DNA from: Pseudomonas sp. GM41(2012)
GTDB taxonomy: Bacteria > Pseudomonadota > Gammaproteobacteria > Pseudomonadales > Pseudomonadaceae
DNA length: 64,000 nt
Assembly: GCF_000282315.2 (NCBI RefSeq)
Contig: NZ_AKJN02000006.1
Location: forward strand, 1,426,001-1,490,000
Direction of reading: 5' to 3'
The stretch's first letter is position 1, and each line of letters begins with the position of its first letter. Under the pieces are notes generated by a model that was given only the letters and a program-made list of their open reading frames with translations, ran no database searches and was not told the DNA's origin. Position numbers and translations under genes: made by a program. Shown here piece after piece: positions 39,538 to 48,214 of the stretch.

Positions 39538-39759
39538 CTACGTTCCGCGCCCCAACCCTTGTGTCGCATTGGCAAAAGCAGCGCTCGCCTCTTGAACCAG
39601 CCTGCGCCATTCAACGCTGTTGATGAGTCCGGTGCGCTCCATCTCATCGGCAGCCTTGAGCAACTCGTCATATTGCTCTTCAGCATCCATCCGGATTTCG
39701 GGCACTTGCAGGAGCTGATACCAGGCCGCCAGGGCTTCGCTCTTTTGATCATCACTCAT
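39538..39759 (-). CDS. Small hypothetical protein
   Basis: A protein of 73 residues, acidic and helical: AWYQLLQVPEIRMDAEEQYD, then ELLKAADEMERTGLINSVEW. ATG at 39757-39759 after GGGAG. I recognise no named domain; short Pseudomonas proteins of this sort are often annotated as hypothetical. It is convergent with the LysR gene, 17 bp away. Confidence 0.65.
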   Translation of the reverse strand: MSDDQKSEALAAWYQLLQVPEIRMDAEEQYDELLKAADEMERTGLINSVEWRRLVQEASAAFANATQGLGRGT

Positions 39760-40012
39760 GCTCAAACTCCCAAAGACAGTCTTCGTTTTGAAGTTTTTTC
39801 ATGGGTGGCGTTCCTCACTCCCGACATACGGCTCCAAAGCAGTCGCTGACCTGATCCTCGAAGCCGCCGGTCACCCACCGTCACTTCGGCGCCGTTTCAT
39901 TAGAAAATTGTCATTCAACTGTGGGTCGGCTGTGAGGAACACCTGGTTAACCTGAATTCACTGCCAGGCACCCCATCGGCAGCCAACCCGCCTCTGAATA
40001 GAGGAAGTCATC

Positions 40013-40270
40013 ATGAAAATGTTAATCCTCGGGTTTGCTGCTCTCCTCGCCACGGGTTTTGCGTTTGCAGATACCCAGACCGCCGAACCTGTCATCCACG
40101 ACAAGACCGGTTCCTTCGTCCACCTGGATATCGCCAAAGACCTGTCCAGCAATATCATCACGCAAGAATGCGGCATCGTCCCCGCGCAGCTGATTTACCT
40201 CGACCATCAGGGTCGCAAGCACGTGCTGGATTACCAGATCCATGGCATGAATTGCATTGGTGAAAACTGA
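40013..40270 (+). CDS. DUF2790 exported protein
   Basis: A protein of 85 residues with a signal peptide (MKMLILGFAALLATGFAFAD) and a short C-terminal domain of the Pseudomonas DUF2790 family: LDIAKDL, CGIVPAQLIYLDHQGRKHVL and a closing YQIHGMNC. Two Cys are conserved. In pseudomonads these genes tend to lie next to copper-type two-component systems and respond to metal or stress. Here only a kinase remnant is nearby. The AT-rich stretch upstream (about 39896-39950) is a plausible response-regulator binding region; this is inference. Confidence 0.87.
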   Translation: MKMLILGFAALLATGFAFADTQTAEPVIHDKTGSFVHLDIAKDLSSNIITQECGIVPAQLIYLDHQGRKHVLDYQIHGMNCIGEN

Positions 40271-40364
40271 TCAGACGCCTGTACTCACAGAGGATCGGGC
40301 TACTCTGGCGCCACTGGCTGACCTCTGTAGCCCGCCGCTGCGAGAGGTATGTTGCTGGCACTGA

Positions 40365-40610
40365 ACCGGACAGATCCCATCCCCGCCGAACACACCGCCC
40401 AGACTGCTCGAGCGCTTCTATCGCGCCGACGAATCCCGCGAACACTCGGCACACTCCAACGGCCTGGGCCTGTCGATGGTGGCGACGATCATGCAGCTGC
40501 ACAATCGGGCTTACAGCGTTAGCAGCAGCGAAGTCATCACCTGTTTCGAGCTGTTTTTCCGGCGCGGCAATTGGATGAATGATGTCGGTCCGACCTGTCG
40601 TATGAACTGA
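40365..40610 (+). pseudogene. Remnant of a CopS-type histidine kinase (ATPase G2 region)
   Basis: An in-frame stretch with no start and a stop at 40608-40610. It reads LLERFYRADESREHSAHSNG, then LGLSMVATIMQLH and TCFELFF. This matches the C-terminal ATP-binding end of heavy-metal sensor kinases (F-x-RFYRAD, G-LGL, H-G region and a final CF-LFF). The conserved glycine pair is partly lost and the rest of the kinase is missing. A DUF2790 gene immediately upstream agrees with a former copper-sensor locus. No intact kinase or response regulator is seen here. Confidence 0.72.
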
Positions 40611-40714
40611 ATCTGTCCATCGCTGCTCCGCTACATGTCTCATTTTATTTCCCTGCTTTGACAATCGGCGCTTGAGCTTTAGTCTGTCGCAACCTATAAA
40701 TACTATAGATAATC

Positions 40715-41038
40715 ATGAGCGACCTACTGCCGTTTCCGCTGTCCAAAAAGAAAGCCTTGGAAATCATTAGGGAGCTTTCGCATAGATCTGAGCGTGTCTT
40801 TTACTCTAAGCACGCACGGTCCCGCATGATTGAGCGAGAGATATCCATGCCTGACGTAATGGATTGCCTTCGCAGAGGACAGGTCACTGATGGTCCCTAT
40901 CAAGCACCCGGGGGCGATTGGAGATTCACTATTTCATGGTTCAGGGCTGGGTCACCCCTCCAACTTGTCGGCGCAATCGATGTCGACGAAGACGGGAGAT
41001 ATCTCGTCATAGTGACCACGATGCAAAGGGAGAGATAA
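40715..41038 (+). CDS. DUF4258 protein, candidate toxin of a TA pair
   Basis: A protein of 107 residues with the DUF4258 pattern YSKHARSRMIEREISMPDVM, then a C-terminal RelE-like strand set (DWRFTISWFRAG and GAIDVDEDGRYLVIVTTM). DUF4258 proteins are often found next to HTH antitoxins and resemble RelE-type endoribonucleases. The HTH gene starts 4 bp after its stop, so they are translated together. Toxin activity is inferred, not proven. Confidence 0.78.
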   Translation: MSDLLPFPLSKKKALEIIRELSHRSERVFYSKHARSRMIEREISMPDVMDCLRRGQVTDGPYQAPGGDWRFTISWFRAGSPLQLVGAIDVDEDGRYLVIVTTMQRER

Positions 41039-41042
41039 TTTG

Positions 41043-41483
41043 ATGTACCACTACGTTGAAAGCGGGCTACCGAACGTCTGGCTTAGCAACGGCTACAGGG
41101 TGAAAGAGACTGCCTATGGCGAGTCGGTTGCTATCACGGATGTCGAGGGCCTTCACGATTTTATCGGCAAGACGATTGCGCAAAAACCGGCAGCTCTAAC
41201 CGGTGCAGAGTTTCGGTTCCTGCGTAAAGAGCTGGGTTTGTCTCAAGAAAGGCTGGCCGGCATTGTCGGACTGACCTCCCAAGCAGTGGCGATCTGGGAA
41301 AAGACTGACAAGATTCCGACTGTAAATGATCGCTACCTGCGCGGGCTTTACCTGGAAGCCAAGACTGGCGAGGCGGATCTGATGGCCGCCATTAACTCGA
41401 TCAACGAACTGGATCATGAGCTTCATAAACTCAACCTTCAGTTTGAAGATGGATGGCACAAGCAAGACCAAACGTGCGCCTGA
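41043..41483 (+). CDS. HTH (XRE-type) protein, candidate antitoxin
   Basis: A protein of 146 residues. The N-terminal ~60 residues form an unfamiliar beta segment (NVWLSNGYRVKETAYGESVA). An XRE-type HTH follows (LTGAEFRFLRKELGLSQERL, AGIVGLTSQAVAIWEKTDKI). A C-terminal helical tail may bind the partner. It resembles MqsA/YgiT-like antitoxins without the zinc finger. ATG at 41043 with GGGAGAG upstream. The second copy of the composite inverted repeat begins about 25 bp after its stop. Confidence 0.8.
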   Translation: MYHYVESGLPNVWLSNGYRVKETAYGESVAITDVEGLHDFIGKTIAQKPAALTGAEFRFLRKELGLSQERLAGIVGLTSQAVAIWEKTDKIPTVNDRYLRGLYLEAKTGEADLMAAINSINELDHELHKLNLQFEDGWHKQDQTCA

Positions 41484-41507
41484 CAAAGACCTGAATGACA
41501 AAGCCCG

Positions 41508-42238
41508 GACGTGTTCCGTCATGCTCTTCACTTAAAGTCGGGGGTACATTTCCGTTTCTGCGGTGATGGCGGCTGGCGGTTTCGCTTTTACAGCGAGTCA
41601 CTTGGAAATACGGAATGCCGCCCAACCCCAAGTAACCAAGAGCTCTTGCCCCGCCATTCGGCCTCTGGGAAAGGGGCAAGCAGATCAAGATCAAAAACCA
41701 GAGCCAGAGCCTGGCGCAGTACCTGTGGGAGCGAGCCTGCTCGCGAAAAACGTCCGGACACCGCGTTCATTCAGACAGCACGCGTAATCGTTCACATCTT
41801 TCGCGAGCAGGCTCCCACAGGGGAATGCGTACGCTTGAAGAGACAGGCCGGCCGGTAGGCCGCCTCGCTTTGCTTTTGCGGTGCACGCGCCATCGAGAGG
41901 CCGAGCGCAGGTTCTGCGCAGTGGGCAACCCGGCATGGATGCCGGGTTAGCCGCCCCCGGCCATGGATGGCCGATGGCGGCGGGCCCACGGAGCAGGACC
42001 GGAGCGAGGGCATGCCGAGCCTAAGCGAGGAACCGATCGAAAGGGGCAAGAGCCCTTGGTTACTTGGGGCTCTTCCAAGTGACTCGCTGTAAAAGCGAAA
42101 CCGATAGCCGCCGTGACCGCAAAAACGGATATACACACAAAAAAAAACACAGGCCGGCCCTTGATCCACCGCCCCCTAGCTACGCATGTGTGTACCTGGA
42201 AACACCGAACTCAAGTGAACAGCATTACGGACGTGCAC
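41508..42238. repeat. Composite inverted-repeat element, copy 2
   Basis: The left arm (about 41529-41680) is related to the arms of copy 1 but lacks their middle and carries a 17-bp insertion after CACTTGGAAA. The right arm (about 41842-42136) is nearly complete and inverted. A REP pair lies between them. The outer ends are AAGTGAACAGCATTACGG (42213-42230) on the right and an imperfect inverse (about 41508-41536) on the left. The right end is interrupted by about 70 bp of unrelated, A-rich sequence (42137-42206). There is no gene in 41484-42429 that I would support. Same architecture as 31868-32726. Confidence 0.75.
41723..41822. repeat. REP pair inside composite element copy 2
   Basis: TGTGGGAGCGAGCCTGCTCG (from 41724) and TTTCGCGAGCAGGCTCCCAC (41800-41819) face each other, spacer about 50 bp. 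One arm is shortened compared with copy 1. Confidence 0.8.
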
Positions 42239-42429
42239 CCGGCTTTTTTCTTTCCTGCGCTTCTGACCCGATCAGACGAATCAAAAAGCAACTTCAACTG
42301 AAATGGCCAAAAACGCCACCCCCCTTGAGCAGTTTTGGCATAGGCCAAAATCATCACGGTGTCTAGACTCACCCCCATATAACAGTGCAAAAGCACACTT
42401 GAATCCAGGCCTGCTCCAGGGGAACCCGC

Positions 42430-43614
42430 ATGAACCCATCCGACATTTTTGTTATCAGCGCCGTCCGCTCAGCCATCGGCAGCTTTGGCGGTTCGCTCAA
42501 AGATGTGCCGCCCATTCAATTGGCCACTGATGTTTGCCGTGCCGCCATTGAACGTTCGGGGCTAGCGCCTGAACACATCGGTCACGTGGTGATGGGGCAT
42601 GTGATCCCGACGGAAGCACGCGACGCCTACATCTCTCGTGCCGTGGCGATGAATGCCGGCCTGCCGAAAGAAACGCCCGCTTTCAACGTCAACCGCCTCT
42701 GCGGTTCTGGTTTGCAAGCCATTGTCAGTGCAGCTCAAAGTTTGATGCTGGGGGATGCCGGGGCTGCGCTGGCGGGTGGCGTCGAATCCATGAGCCGCGG
42801 AACCTATCTGTTGCCGCAAGCGCGCTGGGGCGCACGCATGGGCGATATGCAAGCCATCGACTACGTGCTCGGCGTTCTGCAAGACCCGTTTGGCGGTTTC
42901 CACATGGGCATTACTGCGGAAAACATCGCCGAGCGCTATGGCATCACTCGTCAGGCACAGGATGAATTGGCGCTGCTCAGCCAGCAACGGGCGGCCCGGG
43001 CGATTGCCGAAGGCCGATTCACCGACCAGATCGTGCCGATCGAAGTGGCGTCCCGCAAAGGTACTGTGACGTTTGCGACGGACGAGCATGTCCGCGCCGA
43101 GGTCAATGCCGAGCAATTGGGCAAGATGAAACCGGCCTTCAAAAAAGACGGCAGCGTCACCGCCGGCAACGCCTCCGGCCTCAATGATGGTGCCGGAGCA
43201 CTGATCATGGCCACGGGTCAGATGGTTCTCGACCAAGGCCTCAAGCCCATCGCCCGACTGGTCGGTTACGCCCATGCCGGCGTGGAGCCAGAGCTGATGG
43301 GGTTGGGACCGATTCCCGCCACCCGCCTGGTCCTCAAACGCGCCGGTCTGACCGTTGCCGACCTGGATGTCATCGAGTCCAACGAAGCATTCGCGGCCCA
43401 AGCGTGTGCCGTGGCGCAGGAACTGGGCTTCGACCCCGAGAAGGTCAACCCGAACGGTTCGGGGATTTCTCTGGGCCATCCGGTGGGCGCGACCGGTGCG
43501 ATTATCGCCACCAAGGCGATTCACGAATTGCACCGTGTTCAGGGGCGTTATGCCCTGGCAACCATGTGCATCGGCGGCGGCCAAGGCATCGCCGTGTTGT
43601 TCGAACGCGTCTGA
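42430..43614 (+). CDS. Acetyl-CoA C-acetyltransferase (beta-ketothiolase)
   Basis: A 394-residue thiolase. The nucleophilic cysteine is in NRLCGSGLQAIVSAAQSLML (Cys91), with the His motif in ISLGHPVGATGA and the second Cys in TMCIGGGQGIAV. It condenses two acetyl-CoA or cleaves beta-ketoacyl-CoA, as in PHB or fatty-acid metabolism. It has no beta-oxidation or PHB partners nearby. The ATG at 42430 is weakly preceded by AGGGGAAC. It ends in a very strong terminator at 43622-43660. Confidence 0.93.
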   Translation: MNPSDIFVISAVRSAIGSFGGSLKDVPPIQLATDVCRAAIERSGLAPEHIGHVVMGHVIPTEARDAYISRAVAMNAGLPKETPAFNVNRLCGSGLQAIVSAAQSLMLGDAGAALAGGVESMSRGTYLLPQARWGARMGDMQAIDYVLGVLQDPFGGFHMGITAENIAERYGITRQAQDELALLSQQRAARAIAEGRFTDQIVPIEVASRKGTVTFATDEHVRAEVNAEQLGKMKPAFKKDGSVTAGNASGLNDGAGALIMATGQMVLDQGLKPIARLVGYAHAGVEPELMGLGPIPATRLVLKRAGLTVADLDVIESNEAFAAQACAVAQELGFDPEKVNPNGSGISLGHPVGATGAIIATKAIHELHRVQGRYALATMCIGGGQGIAVLFERV

Positions 43615-43621
43615 TCGGCCC

Positions 43622-43660
43622 AAACGAAGACGGCGCCCATGGTGGGCGCCGTCTTCGTTT
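43622..43660 (+). terminator. Strong Rho-independent terminator after the thiolase
   Basis: Arms AAACGAAGACGGCGCCCA (43622-43639) and TGGGCGCCGTCTTCGTTT (43643-43660) form a perfect 18-bp stem with a 3-nt loop, starting 8 bp after the stop. A TT pair follows. Confidence 0.85.
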
Positions 43661-43673
43661 TACCACGATGGAA

Positions 43674-43769
43674 TCAGTGCGCAATGCACGCAGATTTCAG
43701 CTCGGTGTAAGCCTCGATCGCTGCGCGACCACACTCGCGCCCCCTACCCGATTGCCGACCAGGCACTAC
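43674..43769 (-). pseudogene. C-terminal remnant of an aldehyde dehydrogenase
   Basis: Read on the minus strand, 31 codons before a TGA (43674-43676) give SGRGRECGRAAIEAYTELKS plus ACIAH. This matches the common ALDH ending SG-GRE-GR-ALE-YTE-KS. Further upstream the frame no longer matches, so only the last exposed tail of the gene survives. It lies just beyond the thiolase terminator and ahead of the exopolysaccharide locus, and marks an old deletion or insertion breakpoint. Based on eye alignment only. Confidence 0.6.
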
Positions 43770-44056
43770 CTTGCTGCAGACACCTCGGACCGCCCCGCTG
43801 CCGGCCGTTCGGTATCTCGATGGGCTTCATTTTTTCAAGCCCGAAGGTTCTACTAAACTACCCAGAACTACGCAGATTCAGTGAATGATTTCACAGTACT
43901 GCTAAAGTGATAGCACGCGTCGCCACATGCTCCCAAAGCCTGAATTTTCGAAGGCAGGTGGCTAATCACGGTGACGCCAACGCTCTCAAGCGAGGGCAGC
44001 ATGAACTGAATCGCGTCTTCATCGAGCGCGAGGGGCAGCAGGCATGAGGTCTAAAT
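43770..44056. other. Promoter region of the exopolysaccharide locus, no gene seen
   Basis: This 287-bp stretch between the ALDH remnant and the WcaJ-like gene probably holds the promoter of the latter. The minus strand is open in one frame from about 44050 to 43860, but it has no start signal and no recognised family. No JUMPstart/ops motif was found by eye. Confidence 0.4.
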
Positions 44057-45481
44057 ATGATATTTGAGCCCAACAGTACCCGCTCCGTTCTCCAGCGAAG
44101 AAGCAGTACGAGTATCGTTATTCAGGCTGGTCTCGATTGTGTTGCAGTGACTGGCGTTGCGTGGTTATTGATCAATTATCATATCGGCTTCATAACGCAG
44201 TCCTATGTCATCCTGCTCCTGTTGCTGCTGGGGGCGTTGGCCGTCGTGTACGACCACTATGCTATTTACCGCAGCAACGTTGGTTTTACCGTCAAAGCCT
44301 TCAAGCTTTTGAAAGCGTGGACTGCCACGTTTGGCTTTCTCGTTGCCATGGCCTTTCTTACCAAGCAAAGCGAACAGTACTCGCGTTTATTGGTCGGGCA
44401 GTTATTTGTTGCTGGATATTTTGCGCAGTTGCTTTTGCACCTCGCGACACGCGAGATGCAGAAGAAATTTTTGGCCCACTCAACTCAATTGGAAAACTCG
44501 CTCATCATTGGCTCGGGCGAACTGGCCAGCTATCTTCATAAGAAAATCAGCAATAATCCCTGGCTCGGTGAGCGCATAGTCGGCTGTGTATTGATTGGTG
44601 CGGACGATGATCGGGGAAAGGAAAGTCTGGAAGGCGCGCAACGTCTGTCGATACTGGGCGATATCTCCGACCTTGATGAGTTAGTTGTCAAACATGCCAT
44701 TCGTACCGTCTATTTCGTGACCCCACTGGGTGGCTCGGAGGTCATCCAGGATGTTTATTTAAGGCTGTTCGATAAACACATCTCTGTTAACTGGGTGCCT
44801 GACATTTTCTCGTTGCGCCTGATCAACCACAGTGTTCGCGAAATTGCCGGCATTCCCGTGCTGACCTTGTCTGAAACTCCGCTGATGGGGATGCGTCTGT
44901 TTCTGAAGAACCTTGAGGACAAAGTCCTGGCCTTTCTGATTTTGGTTCTTGCAGCGCCAGTCCTGGTAGCCGTCGCCATTGCCATCAAGCTCGACAGCCC
45001 CGGCCCCATATTCTTTCGTCAGCAACGCATGGGGTGGAGTGGAGAAGCTTTTCGGATCTGGAAGTTCAGAAGCATGGTCGTCCATCAGCCTGAAGACGGC
45101 ATCGTCAAGCAGGCGCAAAAGAATGACCCACGCATGACCAGGGTTGGGGCCTTTATTCGGCGAACCAGCCTTGATGAACTACCGCAGTTGTTCAACGTTT
45201 TGATGGGGGAAATGTCTCTGGTGGGGCCTCGCCCGCACGCTATTCAACACGATGTTCAGTACTCGCCCGATGTCTCGGGCTACTTTGCGCGTCACAACAT
45301 TAAACCGGGCATCACAGGCCTGGCTCAAGTACGTGGCTATCGTGGTGAAACGAAGGATATAGATCAGATGATTCGGCGTGTTGACTCGGATATCGAGTAC
45401 ATCAACAACTGGTCGCTATGGCTCGACTTCGTCATTCTTGTACGAACGGTGTTTGCCTTCTCCGGCAAACATGCCTATTAG
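44057..45481 (+). CDS. Undecaprenyl-phosphate glucose phosphotransferase (WcaJ-like)
   Basis: A 474-residue membrane enzyme that starts exopolysaccharide synthesis by moving a sugar-1-phosphate onto undecaprenyl phosphate. It has four N-terminal membrane segments, a CoA-binding-like Rossmann domain ([20 protein letters not shown]), a reentrant helix ([20 protein letters not shown]) and the catalytic PglC/WcaJ domain with [37 protein letters not shown] and VGPRPHAI. This full set is diagnostic. It is the only gene of the locus's left end on the plus strand. Its 3' end faces a convergent GT61 gene. Confidence 0.95.
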   Translation: MIFEPNSTRSVLQRRSSTSIVIQAGLDCVAVTGVAWLLINYHIGFITQSYVILLLLLLGALAVVYDHYAIYRSNVGFTVKAFKLLKAWTATFGFLVAMAFLTKQSEQYSRLLVGQLFVAGYFAQLLLHLATREMQKKFLAHSTQLENSLIIGSGELASYLHKKISNNPWLGERIVGCVLIGADDDRGKESLEGAQRLSILGDISDLDELVVKHAIRTVYFVTPLGGSEVIQDVYLRLFDKHISVNWVPDIFSLRLINHSVREIAGIPVLTLSETPLMGMRLFLKNLEDKVLAFLILVLAAPVLVAVAIAIKLDSPGPIFFRQQRMGWSGEAFRIWKFRSMVVHQPEDGIVKQAQKNDPRMTRVGAFIRRTSLDELPQLFNVLMGEMSLVGPRPHAIQHDVQYSPDVSGYFARHNIKPGITGLAQVRGYRGETKDIDQMIRRVDSDIEYINNWSLWLDFVILVRTVFAFSGKHAY

Positions 45482-45555
45482 CCAGTCTTGAGTGCCTGGG
45501 CAATCTCAAGGCCCATTTGATGCGCAATAAAGGCGAGGCCTACGTCCTCGCCGTA

Positions 45556-46677
45556 TCAGGACGGAAAGAGATCCAGCGTGCGCTCAACTTCATCGGGGTC
45601 GATTCTAAAACCATTTTCCTCTGGTGTACCGACCACAAAACCAAAGTTCTGCTGATCACGATCCGTTAGATATTTAAAGAAACAGATAAAGCGATTAGGC
45701 GGCTGCAATACCAGCAGCGAACCACCTGGCGGGAGAACATTAACCCCATGGATAAGATGACTCCCCTCGACCCCTATCACGGTTCTGGCCCCGGCGCAGG
45801 TCGCCACGATGGTCGAAACATCGGACGTCGCAGGGTCGAGAATGCGAAAACCTCTGCGGTCACGTAGCCGTTCCGCCAGCTCCATCTCATTGCGTAACAA
45901 TCGCAGTTCACCCCTGCTACCTCGCAGAATGAACACGCCAGGGTGGGAGCAAACTGTTACGTGTGATAACAGCTTTTCCCCCATCTCACGGAAACGCCGG
46001 TGCTTATGTCTGTTTTGGCATAGATCGTCAAAGATCACGAGCTCACGAAAAAATGCGTTACGTAAATAAACGGGCCTCATATCAAGCCAGTTCTCATAAC
46101 CGGGAGTGTGAAGTATGCCGTGCCTTGCTGTGGAAACATTATTGGGCGAGGGTAGCGCGGTCACCGGAACGCCTTCTTCACATGCCAATCGATAGGTTAA
46201 ACAATCATCCATCAACCACGTTCCAAACCACTTGATTCCCCCCGCGGTGCAATACAACGCCCCGCGATTGATCTCGTTTTCTACTCGAATCTTTGGTAAC
46301 CAACCGGAACCCGGTGACAACCATGATTTGGCATTGCCTTTGTAGAGCGTGCCATCGATTAACCAGATATCTTTAAGCAGGTAACCTCTAGTCGGACCAT
46401 GTTCAACACGACCGACGCCTTCCATTGTGCGGCGGGGATGCTCGTGAGGATAAAAAAGCTTCTCTTCCCATCCCGTTACACGCTCGAGCTGATTTGGCAA
46501 GAAAAAAGCGGACGGAGCAATCGAGGTGTCGCCTGGAGAAATTTCCCACGTTTTCACGGCTTGGCTTTGCAGAGTCAAGGACGGTTTGCGGGTGAGCCGT
46601 GTGTTAAACACGTATTTATACGCAGCAAGGCTCCACTTTGATTGGCCGTCACTCGTCAATGCATTGAATTCCGACAT
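45556..46677 (-). CDS. Glycosyltransferase family 61 protein
   Basis: A protein of about 373 residues with the GT61 (DUF563) C-terminal fold: LVIFDDLCQNRHKHRRF, SHVTVCSHPGVFILRGSRGE, then VSTIVATCAGARTVIGVEGS and HLIHGVNVLPPGGSLLVLQP. GT61 members add xylose, GlcNAc or related sugars. No signal peptide. Start at ATG 46675-46677. It is convergent with the WcaJ-like gene and probably cotranscribed with the acetyltransferase upstream (78-bp gap). By eye the stretch is more AT-rich than the flanking core genome. Confidence 0.85.
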   Translation of the reverse strand: MSEFNALTSDGQSKWSLAAYKYVFNTRLTRKPSLTLQSQAVKTWEISPGDTSIAPSAFFLPNQLERVTGWEEKLFYPHEHPRRTMEGVGRVEHGPTRGYLLKDIWLIDGTLYKGNAKSWLSPGSGWLPKIRVENEINRGALYCTAGGIKWFGTWLMDDCLTYRLACEEGVPVTALPSPNNVSTARHGILHTPGYENWLDMRPVYLRNAFFRELVIFDDLCQNRHKHRRFREMGEKLLSHVTVCSHPGVFILRGSRGELRLLRNEMELAERLRDRRGFRILDPATSDVSTIVATCAGARTVIGVEGSHLIHGVNVLPPGGSLLVLQPPNRFICFFKYLTDRDQQNFGFVVGTPEENGFRIDPDEVERTLDLFPS

Positions 46678-46755
46678 ATGCAACCCATCCAAATTTAGTT
46701 ATACAGAAACAGTGTTCATGGCCAAAACTGCACTTCTTTAAAATCAGCAACCTTT

Positions 46756-47898
46756 TCAGGTGGATACGATACTTTCCAGGACAGGGGGTGACTTCAGATG
46801 AGCGTAACGACTACGCAAGGTGCCGAGAAGCATTTCTCCCGGCGCCCTGGCACAATAAACGTATATTTTGAAAAGGCCGCCAAAACCCATTTCGCGGTAT
46901 CGATTAGCAACTTCCTCGTCAGTCGGACCGTCCGGCAACCCAAGATGAAGTGTCAACTGCTTGCCTTCGACAGCAAATAGAGGTGTCTCCCAAAGAAATT
47001 GCGCTGCGCCCACCTTGGGCAGTCGAACAAACAAATAGCCGTAATTGCCCAGCGTATCAACATCACCGCCTCGCCTTCTTTTCCACTCAAGAAGTCCATC
47101 GTCCGGGCGAGCCAGGCACGTTCCGATATCATAATAGTCAAAACCATTTTCTATCGCCCACTCCAGTGCCATGAACGTAGTAATTGAGTTAACTTCACGT
47201 AACTTTTTAGTATCTGAAAACACAGCATCAGGGTAGCCGAAACGCACGGTGCTCCAATAGCGCTTTCCTGCCCGGGTCACTACGCAGCCAAGATGGCATG
47301 CAACAATCTCATCCTCTAACAACACCAGATCGAGTCGCCCGGCAACTTTGGCCACCCGTTGAACTTCATGCGCTTCAATTTGAGAGGCGGCCATACCATG
47401 CCTTGCCTTGGCGTAAGGTCGAAGCATTTCCCGGTCTGCACTTTCAATCTCGTCATCGTTCAACGCTTGTTTCATACGGTAGCGCAACCGGTTCTTGCGC
47501 AGATTTCGACGTAACTCAGTGTTGTATCTTGCTGTGATCTCGTCGATTGACTTGCTCAGCGGCACGACGGCACTCAGATATTGAGGCACATACAATGCCC
47601 CCACTGTCGGCATTTCACTGACCCACACCGTCCGGTCTGACGTGTCCAACTTTAACTGACTACCAACCGCTTGAGATTTAGCACCCAGTAGAACCTTCAC
47701 AAATTCCCGCTGTGTTTTCCTGCCTACATAGAGAATGTCGTGGAGGCTATCTTCCCGGAGTCTGAACCTGACAATTTCCCAACGCCAAAAAAATGTTCGC
47801 CCAAGTATATCCCGCAGCCAGGCAACCGCTTTCCTTAGCTCAAATCGCATCGAAGGAGATATTAACTTACGAACTAATTTTGCTATATATTCTTTCAT
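46756..47898 (-). CDS. GNAT/FemAB-like acyltransferase of the polysaccharide locus
   Basis: A protein of about 380 residues. The C-terminal half has a BioF2-like GNAT fold: AKARHGMAASQIEAHEVQRV, DLVLLEDEIVACHLGCVVTR, then FMALEWAIENGFDYYDIGTC and LEWKRRRGGDVDTLGNYGYL. Such domains are common in polysaccharide clusters, where they are thought to acylate a sugar. The N-terminus is basic and not recognised. Start ATG 47896-47898 has a poor ribosome site; an upstream TTG is possible. The neighbourhood is AT-rich, with no other gene in the 316 bp upstream. Confidence 0.75.
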   Translation of the reverse strand: MKEYIAKLVRKLISPSMRFELRKAVAWLRDILGRTFFWRWEIVRFRLREDSLHDILYVGRKTQREFVKVLLGAKSQAVGSQLKLDTSDRTVWVSEMPTVGALYVPQYLSAVVPLSKSIDEITARYNTELRRNLRKNRLRYRMKQALNDDEIESADREMLRPYAKARHGMAASQIEAHEVQRVAKVAGRLDLVLLEDEIVACHLGCVVTRAGKRYWSTVRFGYPDAVFSDTKKLREVNSITTFMALEWAIENGFDYYDIGTCLARPDDGLLEWKRRRGGDVDTLGNYGYLFVRLPKVGAAQFLWETPLFAVEGKQLTLHLGLPDGPTDEEVANRYREMGFGGLFKIYVYCARAPGEMLLGTLRSRYAHLKSPPVLESIVST

Positions 47899-48214
47899 TT
47901 CGTTATCAGTACAATTTAAGGAAGGGGTATTTAGTTTACAAATCAACAAACTAAATACTCGAAATGAGCGTTCGACAACTGAGCACGTTTTTCACACGTC
48001 ACTTTCTTTCGCGCGAAAAACTCGCCAGACCTTCCCTGGAATCAAGATTGCCCGACAACATTTTATTGACGCCAATCTTAATGAAGAAAACACCCCTATC
48101 AACTCGACAATTCCAACTTGAGTAAAGGTGCTACACCGGGGTTTGGCAAGATATTTCAGCCGTGTTTTTAACGCCTCGGAGGGGAGTCCTGCCAGGTGTC
48201 AAATTCCTGTCACG
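47899..48214. other. AT-rich intergenic region in polysaccharide locus
   Basis: A 316-bp gap between two minus-strand genes, visibly AT-rich near 47900-48110. It probably holds the promoter of the GNAT and GT61 genes. No ORF with a ribosome site is seen and no hairpin is obvious. Confidence 0.4.

Noticed and set aside
41511..42169. Open frames of 60-125 codons between the HTH gene and the thiolase
   Set aside because: They lie in the second composite repeat and its REP pair, with no start signals.
43860..44050. Open minus-strand frame of about 60 codons before the WcaJ-like gene
   Set aside because: No start signal and no similarity I can recognise.
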